DNA of 28,975 nucleotides, taken from SIG565 sp045590755. GTDB taxonomy: Bacteria > Bacillota > Clostridia > Oscillospirales > Acutalibacteraceae. Shown in pieces: positions 15,525-23,622 of this stretch (position 1 is its first letter; each line of letters starts with the position of its first letter). Location of the stretch: assembly GCA_045590755.1 (NCBI GenBank), contig JAZNRP010000039.1, positions 1 through 28,975 on the forward strand. Reading direction: 5' to 3'. The notes beneath the pieces were generated by a model that saw nothing but the letters and a program-made list of their open reading frames with translations, ran no database searches and was not told the DNA's origin. Both the position numbers and the translations under genes were made by a program.

Positions 15525-16586
15525 TTATTTATCGAAGATATCGAGAAGTGTCATAGTATCGGTATATGTGTCGTCTTCATCAGACCTTGACATAAGCTCG
15601 CTTACTAAGTCACCCTTTGACTCCTTCTTTTCGTCGCCTAAGCCTGTTGCAATCACAGTTACGCGGATTGCATCTTCAAGGGTTTCATCAAGCTGTGAAC
15701 CCCAAATGATTGTTGCATCCGGATGAGCCATTTCGGAAACGATAGAAGCGGCAAGTTCAACTTCTTCAAGACCGATATCATCAGAACCTGTAATGCTGAT
15801 GATTACGCCGCGTGCATTGTCCATAGATGTTTCGATAAGCGGACTTGTGATAGCTGCACGAGCTGCCTGTTCTGCCTTATCGCGACCTGTAGCAACACCA
15901 ACGCCCATATGAGCATAGCCTGCATCAGACATAATTGCGCTAACATCTGCAAAGTCAAGGTTAACGAGTGCTGTAACATTGATAAGCTCAGAAATGCACT
16001 GAACACCCTGACGGAGTACATCATCGGCAATATCAAATGCATTTTTAAATGTAATTTTCTGTTCGGAAACGAACTTTAAGCGCTCGTTCGGAATAACAAC
16101 AAGGCTATCTACATGCTCTCTGAGAGCGGCAATGCCTGCTTCTGCCTGAGTCATTCTCTTTTTGCCTTCGAAAGCAAACGGCTTTGTAACAATACCAACT
16201 GTTAAAATGCCGAGTTCCTTTGCAATCTGAGCAACGATAGGAGCAGCACCTGTACCTGTACCGCCGCCCATACCTGCGGTAATGAAAATCATATCAGCGC
16301 TACGAATAGCTTCTGCGATTTCGTCTTTTGATTCTTCAGCGGCAGTCTTACCCTTATCAGGATTAGCGCCTGCGCCCATACCGTTAGTAGCCTTGCTACC
16401 AATCTGGATTTTCTGATTTGCTTTAGAAAGGTATAAAGCAGCCTTATCTGTATTAATTGCGATAAATTCAACGCCACGAACGCCTGCATCAACCATGCGG
16501 TTAACTGCGTTACCGCCGCCGCCGCCTACACCGACAACTTTAATCTGAACAACATCGTCCAATTCATTTGAAACTTCGAATGACAT
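15525..16586 (-). CDS. ftsZ: Cell division GTPase FtsZ
   Basis: This 353-residue tubulin homologue assembles the Z ring. The GTPase domain has the glycine-rich VGVGGGGGNAVNRM start (18-31), the tubulin signature AGMGGGTGTGAAP (104-116) and the T7-type NLDFADV loop near residue 205. The C-terminal linker is short and acidic. The terminal peptide is TMTLLDIFDK, which lacks the usual DIPxFLR ending that binds FtsA, SepF and EzrA. GGAGGAATTAAG precedes the ATG at 16586. A promoter at 16650-16678 allows expression separate from the upstream dcw genes. No ftsA is present upstream, its usual place. Confidence 0.97.
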   Translation of the reverse strand: MSFEVSNELDDVVQIKVVGVGGGGGNAVNRMVDAGVRGVEFIAINTDKAALYLSKANQKIQIGSKATNGMGAGANPDKGKTAAEESKDEIAEAIRSADMIFITAGMGGGTGTGAAPIVAQIAKELGILTVGIVTKPFAFEGKKRMTQAEAGIAALREHVDSLVVIPNERLKFVSEQKITFKNAFDIADDVLRQGVQCISELINVTALVNLDFADVSAIMSDAGYAHMGVGVATGRDKAEQAARAAITSPLIETSMDNARGVIISITGSDDIGLEEVELAASIVSEMAHPDATIIWGSQLDETLEDAIRVTVIATGLGDEKKESKGDLVSELMSRSDEDDTYTDTMTLLDIFDK

Positions 16587-16649
16587 CTTAATTCCTCCAA
16601 CTTTCAGTTAATATATGCGAAAATTATAATTATAACTAATATCATATAG

Positions 16650-16678
16650 ATAATATCACATATTTTTTGAAATTTCAA
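16650..16678 (-). promoter_or_regulatory. Sigma-A promoter of ftsZ
   Basis: On the minus strand TTGAAA (16673-16678) and TATTAT (16650-16655) are 17 bases apart, with a TG one base before the -10 (extended -10). It sits in the 144-base gap after ftsQ. The predicted leader is about 55 bases. Confidence 0.75.
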
Positions 16679-16730
16679 TAGAAAAATTTACAAAATTGTA
16701 ATTTTTTCTGTTTTTTTATAAAAAAATATT

Positions 16731-17531
16731 TTATTCAACATTTTTTGGCTTAAAAAAGCCCTCTCTTTTCGAGTTACTCCATGAGCTTAGGTCTACTTCC
16801 CCTGTAATATCTGCGCCGTTTTTTGCATCGATTTCGGGAAGCATTGCCGACAGGTGTTCAAGTTTTCCGTCAAGGTCGGTAATACTGCCGATATTGACTA
16901 TAAATCTGTCGTTTACCTTTAACCTGATAAATGATATATTGCCGATATCTATCTCATTAAGTTTTATATTTTTTTTGATTAAAAAATTGTAGATATTAAG
17001 CACTGTATCAAATTCTTCGGTGCTTGTCTGATAGCCTATTTCGGCTTCGATTTCAGTTTTTGTCTTTATAAACGCCAAGTCTTCGGGTTTTTCACTACTC
17101 TCACGCAAAACCTTGTTATCAATATCAGTAACATAATATTTTGCACCTTTTTGATAACAGAAAACATCTTCAGTTTCGGTAACTACAATTTTTATTTCTT
17201 CAAAGGACGGGTATTTTATTTTTACATTTTTTATGTATGGATGCTTAACTGTCAGAGTTTTATTAAGTCGGGAAGAAGAAACCGAGAACAGCCTGTCCCC
17301 TACTGCAATTCCGGAAGAATCAACAATATCTTCCGATAACACCTTTACATTGCCTTCTACAGATATGCTACTTATAGGAAACAAAACTGTTTTTAACAAG
17401 ACTGTGCATACAGTAACAAGCAGTAGCAAAATTAAAACAGTAATAAGTGCCGCACGGGCACGGGCCCGGCGGCGCTTTCGCCTTTGAATTTCTTCACGAG
17501 ATAAAACTCTCTTTTTTTCACTCAGTTCCAT
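16731..17531 (-). CDS. ftsQ: Divisome protein FtsQ/DivIB
   Basis: The 266-residue bitopic protein has a strongly basic cytoplasmic N-terminus (RRKRRRARARA at about 17-27), one membrane helix (about 27-47), then a POTRA domain (about 52-125, FPISSISVEGNVKVLSEDIV) and a beta domain. This is the FtsQ/DivIB layout. Family members hold FtsL and the FtsB analogue in the septal synthase-activating complex outside the membrane. The ATG at 17531 follows AAAAGGA. A longer frame to 17582 lies within murA and is rejected. It starts 4 bases after the murA stop. An AT-only imperfect hairpin downstream might weakly attenuate before ftsZ. Confidence 0.9.
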   Translation of the reverse strand: MELSEKKRVLSREEIQRRKRRRARARAALITVLILLLLVTVCTVLLKTVLFPISSISVEGNVKVLSEDIVDSSGIAVGDRLFSVSSSRLNKTLTVKHPYIKNVKIKYPSFEEIKIVVTETEDVFCYQKGAKYYVTDIDNKVLRESSEKPEDLAFIKTKTEIEAEIGYQTSTEEFDTVLNIYNFLIKKNIKLNEIDIGNISFIRLKVNDRFIVNIGSITDLDGKLEHLSAMLPEIDAKNGADITGEVDLSSWSNSKREGFFKPKNVE

Positions 17532-17535
17532 TTTT

Positions 17536-18789
17536 TCATTTCCTTTTGATTTCCGCACCGAGTGCGTATAAATTTTTCTCAATACTTTCGTAGCCGCGGT
17601 CTATATGAAATATTTTATCAATTTCCGTTGTACCCTCTGCCGCAAGTCCCGCTACAACCAGTGCGGCTCCGCCGCGAAGGTCGGTACATTCGGTTGCGGC
17701 GCCCGATAGCTTTGCTGCTCCTTCAATTACCGCCACATTACCCTGTGTTTTAATATTGGCACCGAGTCTTTTAAGCTCGTCAATATACTTAAATCTATTT
17801 TGAAAAATATTCTCTACAAAAACTGTCGTACCGTTTGCTACACTCATCAAAGCCATTACGGGCGGACCTGCATCAGTTGGAAAACCAGGGTAAACCATCG
17901 TTCTTATTGTTGGAATCCTTTTCGGTTTTGCAAGTGACCTGATTCTCAAGCAGTTATTATTTGGTGTAATTTCGCAACCGCTCTGTCTGAATACATTAAG
18001 CAGCGCCACTTGGTGCGACGGCATTATGTTTTTTAACAAAATGTCGCCATTTGTTACTGCCGCCGCCGAAATATAGGTTGCCGCGACAATTCGGTCGGGT
18101 ATTACGGTATGCTCTGCCCCGTGTAGTTTATTTACACCGTTTATAACAATTTTGTCTGAGCCAGCGCCGTAAATCTTTGCGCCTGCAGAATTGAGAAAAT
18201 CGGCAAGGTCACTGATTTCAGGCTCCCTTGCGGCATTCTGTATTACCGTCGTACCTTCTGCCAACGCTGCGGCAAGAATAATATTTTCGGTAGCGCCCAC
18301 ACTCGGAAAAGAAAGGTTAATTTCGGCGCCCACAAGATTTTTTTCTACACTGCACTCAAGGTAGCCGTGGTCTTCTGTAATTTGTACGCCGAGCATTTCA
18401 AGTGAAGAAATATGTATGTCTATTGGACGGGGTCCTAATTCGCACCCACCGGGACTGCTCACCAACGCACTTTTGGTGCGGCCGATGATTGCACCTAAAA
18501 AGACAATTGAAGAGCGCATTTCACGCATAAGATTATCGGGAATTTCATTACCGCTTACATTCTGAGCGTTTACGGTTACAGTGCTTCCGTCGCGTTTACA
18601 CTTGCAGCCCAAGCTATTTAGTATTTTTACTGATACATCTACATCTGAAAGGCGGGGGCAATTATGTAATACGCTTTCCCCCGAACACAAAAGTGTTGCC
18701 GCCAGAATTGGCAGTGCGCTGTTTTTTGCGCCGTGGATACTAAGCTCACCGCTCAGTCGTCTTCCACCATTTATGTAAATCTTTGCCAT
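17536..18789 (-). CDS. murA: UDP-N-acetylglucosamine 1-carboxyvinyltransferase MurA
   Basis: MurA transfers enolpyruvate from PEP to UDP-GlcNAc, the first committed step of peptidoglycan synthesis, in the cytoplasm. The 417-residue protein has the N-terminal GAKNSALPILAA motif (20-31; Lys22 and Asn23 bind substrate in the family). The mobile loop SSPGGCELGPRPIDIH contains the catalytic Cys116, the residue targeted by fosfomycin. Asp in PTDAGP and the EN(I/L)F segment further along are also conserved. The start is the ATG at 18789 with GGGG seven bases before it. The neighbours are murG upstream and ftsQ 4 bases downstream. Confidence 0.96.
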   Translation of the reverse strand: MAKIYINGGRRLSGELSIHGAKNSALPILAATLLCSGESVLHNCPRLSDVDVSVKILNSLGCKCKRDGSTVTVNAQNVSGNEIPDNLMREMRSSIVFLGAIIGRTKSALVSSPGGCELGPRPIDIHISSLEMLGVQITEDHGYLECSVEKNLVGAEINLSFPSVGATENIILAAALAEGTTVIQNAAREPEISDLADFLNSAGAKIYGAGSDKIVINGVNKLHGAEHTVIPDRIVAATYISAAAVTNGDILLKNIMPSHQVALLNVFRQSGCEITPNNNCLRIRSLAKPKRIPTIRTMVYPGFPTDAGPPVMALMSVANGTTVFVENIFQNRFKYIDELKRLGANIKTQGNVAVIEGAAKLSGAATECTDLRGGAALVVAGLAAEGTTEIDKIFHIDRGYESIEKNLYALGAEIKRK

Positions 18790-18847
18790 AAGAATACCCC
18801 ACATAAAAAATTACTACACTCTATTTTATGTGAAGTATTAAAAAGTG

Positions 18848-19963
18848 TTAGTGCCGTTTTTCGTACAGCTTCATTATCTCGTTATAAATGCGCTCGTTTG
18901 CATCTAAAATTGCTGTGCTTTTGGCTTTTTCGGACATAATATCGAGTTTGGTCTTATCATTTGTCAAAAACTCTACAGCAGAAATTAAAGCTTCACTCGA
19001 CAAATCTTTTTCTTCAATTATTTCTGCGGCACCTGCATTTTTAAGCGTCAAAGCATTATGATACTGATGATTCTCTGCAACATAGGGCGATGGAATAAGA
19101 ATTGCCGCCTTGCCGCAGACCTGAAGCTCACTGAGTGTTATGGCACCTGCACGGCAAATTACAAGGTCGGCCGCCGCCATACACAAATCCATATCGTAAA
19201 TATAATCCTTGATGGTTATTTTCTTATTAAGCTTAATTTCGCTTAAATTATTACACATTGTATCATAACCATTTTTGCCGGTTGAATGAATATGATAAAA
19301 TTTCTCTGACTCGTTATGCCATTTTATAAGACCTGCAACGGCTTCATTTATAGGACGCGCCCCAAGACTGCCACCGAAGGACAGTATAAGCGGCTCTTTG
19401 CCTATTCCTAATTTTTTTCGCGCCGCTTTGTATTCAACACTGAATAACGCCTGTCTTACGGGGTTACCCGTAATGACGGGTTTATTTTTAAGGTTAAGAT
19501 GTTTTTCGGCATCACTCATTGCAAGCATAACACAGTCAGCCCCCGGTGCCAACATTTTTGTAGTGATTCCGGGAAATGCGTTTTGCTCGTGTATAGCGGT
19601 TTTCATTCCTAACTTTTGCGCCTGCTTTAAAACAGGGCCGCTTACATAACCGCCCGTACCCACAACAACATCGGGTTTTAACTGCTTTAGCAGTTTTTTA
19701 GCGGTATATGATGCAGTAACCGCCTTTTTAAGCGCCGAAATGTTTTTAAGAATATTCTGCGGTGTGATTTTTCTTTGAAAGCCTGCAACATCTATTGTGT
19801 AAAAATCATAGCCTGCCGCCGGCACCAATTTTGCTTCTAATTTATTTGCGGTTCCGATATAACTGATTTTAGCATCAGGATGTTTTTCTTTTATAAAGCC
19901 TGCAACTGCCAATGCCGGATTTATGTGTCCTGCAGTTCCGCCGCCCGCAAAAAGTATATGCAT
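18848..19963 (-). CDS. murG: Lipid II synthase (GlcNAc transferase) MurG
   Basis: MurG adds GlcNAc from UDP-GlcNAc to lipid I at the inner face of the membrane, making lipid II. The protein is a GT28 GT-B enzyme with the N-terminal loop FAGGGTAGHINPALAVA, a middle VGTGGYVSGPV loop and the C-terminal donor-binding CRAGAITLSELQ. It has about 371 residues. The ATG at 19963 matches the usual family N-terminus. An in-frame ATG at 19978 adds five residues but has no ribosome site. Neither start has a strong Shine-Dalgarno, and coupling to ftsW, whose stop lies just upstream, is likely. Confidence 0.95.
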   Translation of the reverse strand: MHILFAGGGTAGHINPALAVAGFIKEKHPDAKISYIGTANKLEAKLVPAAGYDFYTIDVAGFQRKITPQNILKNISALKKAVTASYTAKKLLKQLKPDVVVGTGGYVSGPVLKQAQKLGMKTAIHEQNAFPGITTKMLAPGADCVMLAMSDAEKHLNLKNKPVITGNPVRQALFSVEYKAARKKLGIGKEPLILSFGGSLGARPINEAVAGLIKWHNESEKFYHIHSTGKNGYDTMCNNLSEIKLNKKITIKDYIYDMDLCMAAADLVICRAGAITLSELQVCGKAAILIPSPYVAENHQYHNALTLKNAGAAEIIEEKDLSSEALISAVEFLTNDKTKLDIMSEKAKSTAILDANERIYNEIMKLYEKRH

Positions 19964-19978
19964 ATTATTACCGCCCAT

Positions 19979-21130
19979 CTATAGTTTTTTCAAATTCGCT
20001 TCCCTTGAAATAGATAGCACTATTCCCATTTGGGCAAGCAGAAGTATAAGGGATGTTCCGCCGTAGCTGAAGAACGGCAAGCTGATACCTGTGTTAGGTA
20101 AGGTATTGGTAACAACCAATATATTGAGTATTGCCTGAAGTCCCACCTGAAAGGTAAGTCCTACGGCCAAAAGACAACCGAATTTATCGGGTGCTTTAAG
20201 CGCTATTGTAAATCCGCGCCATACAAGTGCGCAGAAAAGCAGAATTATTATTAACGCGCCTATTAAGCCTAACTCTTCACATACAATTGAGAAAATAAAA
20301 TCATTATGCGGCTCGGGTACCCAGAGATATTTTTGTCGGGAATTTCCAAGTCCCCTACCCATTATTCCGCCTGAGCCTATAGCCAATAATGACTGTATCG
20401 TTTGATAGCCTAATCCTGTAGCGTCTGCCCACGGGTCCAACCAATATTGTATACGGTCACTACTGTAGCTGATAGCACCGCTTAGCAGTACAACGGCCGC
20501 GCCGCCGACACCAATGCCGAGTCCACCCAAAATATAAGGAAGCTTGAGTCCGCCGATAATCATAAGCACTACGCCAATGATACCGATTAAAAGTGTAGCA
20601 GAAATATGCGGCTCAGCAATGACAAGTCCGCATACAATGCCCAAAATGAACACCAAAACGGCAATAAATCTAAATTTTCCCATTAGTTTATAGTTAGCGG
20701 CTATCAAATGTGAAAAAAGCAATATAATGGCAAATTTCGCAATTTCTGAAGGCTGGAAACTAAAGGAACCTATGGCAAACCATCTTTTAACATCCATACC
20801 CGCTACCATTGGGGGTACTAAAAGCAAGAAGCCTAACAGTGCCACAGATATAAAGAACACTACCCAAGCAAATTTTCTGTAAAAATGGTAATCAATACGC
20901 GATGTTATAAACATAAATATAAGGCCTACCGCCGCATATTTAGCTTGATTAAAAATAAATCTGAAGCTGTTGTCGTAATGGGTGTATGAGTATACATAGC
21001 TTGCAGAAAACAACATAATAAGGCCTATTGTCAGCAAAACTAACACAAGGCTTAAAAACGCAACATCAACCTTACGCTTACCGTTACCGAATATTGATGT
21101 CTTTTGTTTTTTACTGATTTCTGTAGCCAT
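19979..21130 (-). CDS. ftsW: SEDS peptidoglycan glycosyltransferase FtsW/SpoVE
   Basis: This 383-residue, ten-helix SEDS polymerase joins lipid II into glycan strands together with the class B PBP encoded three genes upstream. It shows the SEDS signatures FQPSEIAKFAIIL (around 125-138), the EPHNDFIFSIVCEE loop (around 270-283) and the C-terminal PFFSYGGTSLILLL. GGAG lies 6 bases before the ATG at 21130. It lies between mraY (9-base gap) and murG. Sequence alone does not separate vegetative FtsW from the sporulation paralogue SpoVE; its place in the dcw operon favours a vegetative septal role. Confidence 0.95.
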   Translation of the reverse strand: MATEISKKQKTSIFGNGKRKVDVAFLSLVLVLLTIGLIMLFSASYVYSYTHYDNSFRFIFNQAKYAAVGLIFMFITSRIDYHFYRKFAWVVFFISVALLGFLLLVPPMVAGMDVKRWFAIGSFSFQPSEIAKFAIILLFSHLIAANYKLMGKFRFIAVLVFILGIVCGLVIAEPHISATLLIGIIGVVLMIIGGLKLPYILGGLGIGVGGAAVVLLSGAISYSSDRIQYWLDPWADATGLGYQTIQSLLAIGSGGIMGRGLGNSRQKYLWVPEPHNDFIFSIVCEELGLIGALIIILLFCALVWRGFTIALKAPDKFGCLLAVGLTFQVGLQAILNILVVTNTLPNTGISLPFFSYGGTSLILLLAQMGIVLSISREANLKKL

Positions 21131-21139
21131 AACATACTC

Positions 21140-22162
21140 CTACTGCATTAAGATAATTGGTAAAATCGCTATTGCGCAACCTATAAAGGTAACAACGGAA
21201 AATACAAAAACTATTTTCCCTTCGTTCCACCCTGACATTTCAAAGTGGTGATGTATCGGTGACATCTTGAATAGTCTTTTCTTGGTTTTTTTGAAATAAA
21301 TAACCTGCAGAATTACCGAGAAAGCTTCGATAATATAAATTATACCTGCAAGTATTAGTAAAATCGGTTTTCCGATACCGTAGGAAAGTGCCACAACGGC
21401 GCCGCCCAAAAACATTGAGCCTGTGTCTCCCATAAACACCTTTGCGGGATGCGAATTCCAAAGCACGAAGCCTGCACAAGCGCCCGCAAAAGCGGCGGAC
21501 AAGGTATTATAACCGATGTTACCCATAAATCCCGCCATAAACATAAATGCGCAGGAAACAATCATTGTAACTGTCACTGCTAAGCCGTCAATACCGTCGG
21601 TTAAGTTTACGGCGTTTGTAAAGCCGTAAATAAAGAATAGAGAAATCGGCCAGAAAGCAAGGCCTAAGCCTGATACAACCGATACTTCCCCCACAAAAGG
21701 AATCCATGTGGAATTTACGCCCGAAGAATACAAAGCAACCAGATAAAGTGCCGACACTAAAAACTGTAGAAAGGTTTTCTGCCTTGCTGTAAGACCTAAA
21801 TTTCGTTTTTTTACAACCTTGATGTAGTCATCCAGAAAGCCGATAAGTCCCATACAGACTGCCAAGGCAATACCTGCAATAAAACGGGTTAAATTTCCCC
21901 TTACAAAAAACTCTGCTGCTAAACGGCTATTAGCAAAAAAAGAATAGCAAATTGAAAACAGTATACCTAACATTACACCACCGAAAATCATAATTCCACC
22001 CATTGTAGGGGTGCCCTGTTTTTCGGCGTGCCATTTAGGCCCAATATCTAAAATTGTCTGCCCGAATTTAAGTTTATGCAGGTACGGAATAACTATGTAT
22101 CCCAGCGCCCAGCAAACCGCCATTGCAATTAACGCGGCAATTACGGGGGATAATTCCACCAT
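21140..22162 (-). CDS. mraY: Phospho-MurNAc-pentapeptide translocase MraY
   Basis: MraY links phospho-MurNAc-pentapeptide to undecaprenyl phosphate in the membrane, producing lipid I. The 340-residue, ten-helix protein carries the conserved metal and catalytic segments DDYIK (111-115), NLTDGIDGLA (186-195) and, near the end, MSPIHHHFEMSGW. The N-terminal KQGTPTMGG is also a family hallmark. GGGAG lies 8 bases before the ATG at 22162. It lies 18 bases after murE, without the murF that usually separates them. Confidence 0.97.
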   Translation of the reverse strand: MVELSPVIAALIAMAVCWALGYIVIPYLHKLKFGQTILDIGPKWHAEKQGTPTMGGIMIFGGVMLGILFSICYSFFANSRLAAEFFVRGNLTRFIAGIALAVCMGLIGFLDDYIKVVKKRNLGLTARQKTFLQFLVSALYLVALYSSGVNSTWIPFVGEVSVVSGLGLAFWPISLFFIYGFTNAVNLTDGIDGLAVTVTMIVSCAFMFMAGFMGNIGYNTLSAAFAGACAGFVLWNSHPAKVFMGDTGSMFLGGAVVALSYGIGKPILLILAGIIYIIEAFSVILQVIYFKKTKKRLFKMSPIHHHFEMSGWNEGKIVFVFSVVTFIGCAIAILPIILMQ

Positions 22163-22180
22163 ATTAACAACTCCCTTGTT

Positions 22181-23608
22181 TTAATTTGTGGCGAGCGCTG
22201 CTGCCACAATCTCGCGCTCATCAAGATGGATTGTACCACTCTTTAATATTTGATAGGTTTCGTGGCCTTTGCCTGCCAAGATAATTATATCATTGGTTTT
22301 GGCATTTTGTATAGCGAATTTTATTGCTTCCACCCTATTTTCAATAACTGTATACGGTGTTTTATGTTTTTTAACGCCTATCATAATATCTTCAATAATC
22401 TGTGAAGGTTCTTCGGTTCTTGGATTATCGCTTGTTACAATTAAGTAATCGGCAAATTTCGCCGCCACTTCACCCATTATAGGACGCTTTGTTTTATCGC
22501 GGTCACCGCCGCAACCAAACAGTACTACCAAACGGGAATCACGGTAATCACGGAAGCTTTTTAAAATATTTTCAAGTCCGTCAGGGGTATGCGCATAGTC
22601 AATAACAACGGTAAAATCGCGGTTAGTTTTTACCACTTCCGCCCTACCCGCAACACCGTGCATATTTTGTAGCGCTTCTTTAATTATTTCTATAGAAATC
22701 CCAAGCTCAATTGCTGTGGCTGCCGCACACATTGAATTGTACACTGTAAATCTGCCACCCGTACCTACTGTGATAGGATTAATAAAATTATACCCTACCA
22801 TCTGATACTTTACACTGTCGGGTCTGTATTCCGCATTTTTTGCAGTATATGTTGCTTTATCGTTATTTAATGAGTAGGATACACACTTGCAATCTATCTC
22901 TGTAAGTATCTTCTTTGAATATTCATCATCAAAATTTACAACCGCGCATTTACACATTTTGAACAGCTTTAATTTAGCGTTGAAATAGTTTTCCATTGTT
23001 TTATGGTAATCGAGATGGTCTTGTGTGAGATTAGTAAACATAGCCACTTCGAAATCGACACCGTATATACGCTTTTGGTCGAGTGCGTGGGAAGAGATTT
23101 CCATAACCGCATACTCGCACTTTTCTTCTACCATTAGGGAGAAAAGCGAGTTCATTTCGTAAGCGTCGGGTGTGGTGTTTTTTGACGGAAGAATCTTATT
23201 TCCCACCATATTCTGAATAGTGCCGATAAGTCCAACCTTATGTCCTGCAGCTTCCAGAATGCTTTTAAGTATATAGGTAACCGATGTTTTGCCGTTAGTA
23301 CCCGTAACACCGATTAATTTGAGTTTTTCTGACGGATTGCCAAACCACTTAGCGCTCATCTCAAAATATGCGCGGTGGGTATCATCAACGATAATTTGAT
23401 TACTAAGGCCTAAATCCTTTTCACAAACTATTACTGCCGCGCCATTCTCATTAGCATTTTTAGCAAATAAATGGCCGTCAATATTTGTACCGTCAATACA
23501 GATAAAGGCAAAGCCTGCCTTAACTGCTCTCGAATCGCAGGTAACACCTGTTATTTCCAAGCCTTTAAGTCGCTCATCTGTTGTATTTATAAGTTCGCAT
23601 AATTTCAT
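22181..23608 (-). CDS. murE: UDP-MurNAc-tripeptide synthetase MurE (meso-DAP adding)
   Basis: This 475-residue Mur ligase adds the third stem-peptide amino acid in the cytoplasm. It has the N-terminal UDP-binding domain (VTCDSR, 22-27), the ATP P-loop GVTGTNGKTSV (100-110), the TNLTQDHLDYH metal/carbamoyl-lysine region near 195-205, and the amino-acid selection motif DNPR (394-397). In the family, DNPR with its arginine indicates meso-diaminopimelate rather than lysine, so the wall should be of the mDAP type. GGTGGA upstream of the ATG serves as the ribosome site. It is 14 bases after the PBP gene. Confidence 0.96.
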   Translation of the reverse strand: MKLCELINTTDERLKGLEITGVTCDSRAVKAGFAFICIDGTNIDGHLFAKNANENGAAVIVCEKDLGLSNQIIVDDTHRAYFEMSAKWFGNPSEKLKLIGVTGTNGKTSVTYILKSILEAAGHKVGLIGTIQNMVGNKILPSKNTTPDAYEMNSLFSLMVEEKCEYAVMEISSHALDQKRIYGVDFEVAMFTNLTQDHLDYHKTMENYFNAKLKLFKMCKCAVVNFDDEYSKKILTEIDCKCVSYSLNNDKATYTAKNAEYRPDSVKYQMVGYNFINPITVGTGGRFTVYNSMCAAATAIELGISIEIIKEALQNMHGVAGRAEVVKTNRDFTVVIDYAHTPDGLENILKSFRDYRDSRLVVLFGCGGDRDKTKRPIMGEVAAKFADYLIVTSDNPRTEEPSQIIEDIMIGVKKHKTPYTVIENRVEAIKFAIQNAKTNDIIILAGKGHETYQILKSGTIHLDEREIVAAALATN

Positions 23609-23622
23609 TCTAACATTCCACC

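Noticed and set aside
16682..16710. AT-only imperfect hairpin between ftsQ and ftsZ
   Set aside because: The stem contains a mismatch and almost no GC pairs, so a terminator call is not supported, though weak attenuation is possible.
18799..18833. Inverted repeat CACATAAAA/TTTTATGTG between murG and murA
   Set aside because: The loop is long, the stem is AT-rich and there is no T run; it is likely chance in an AT-rich gap.
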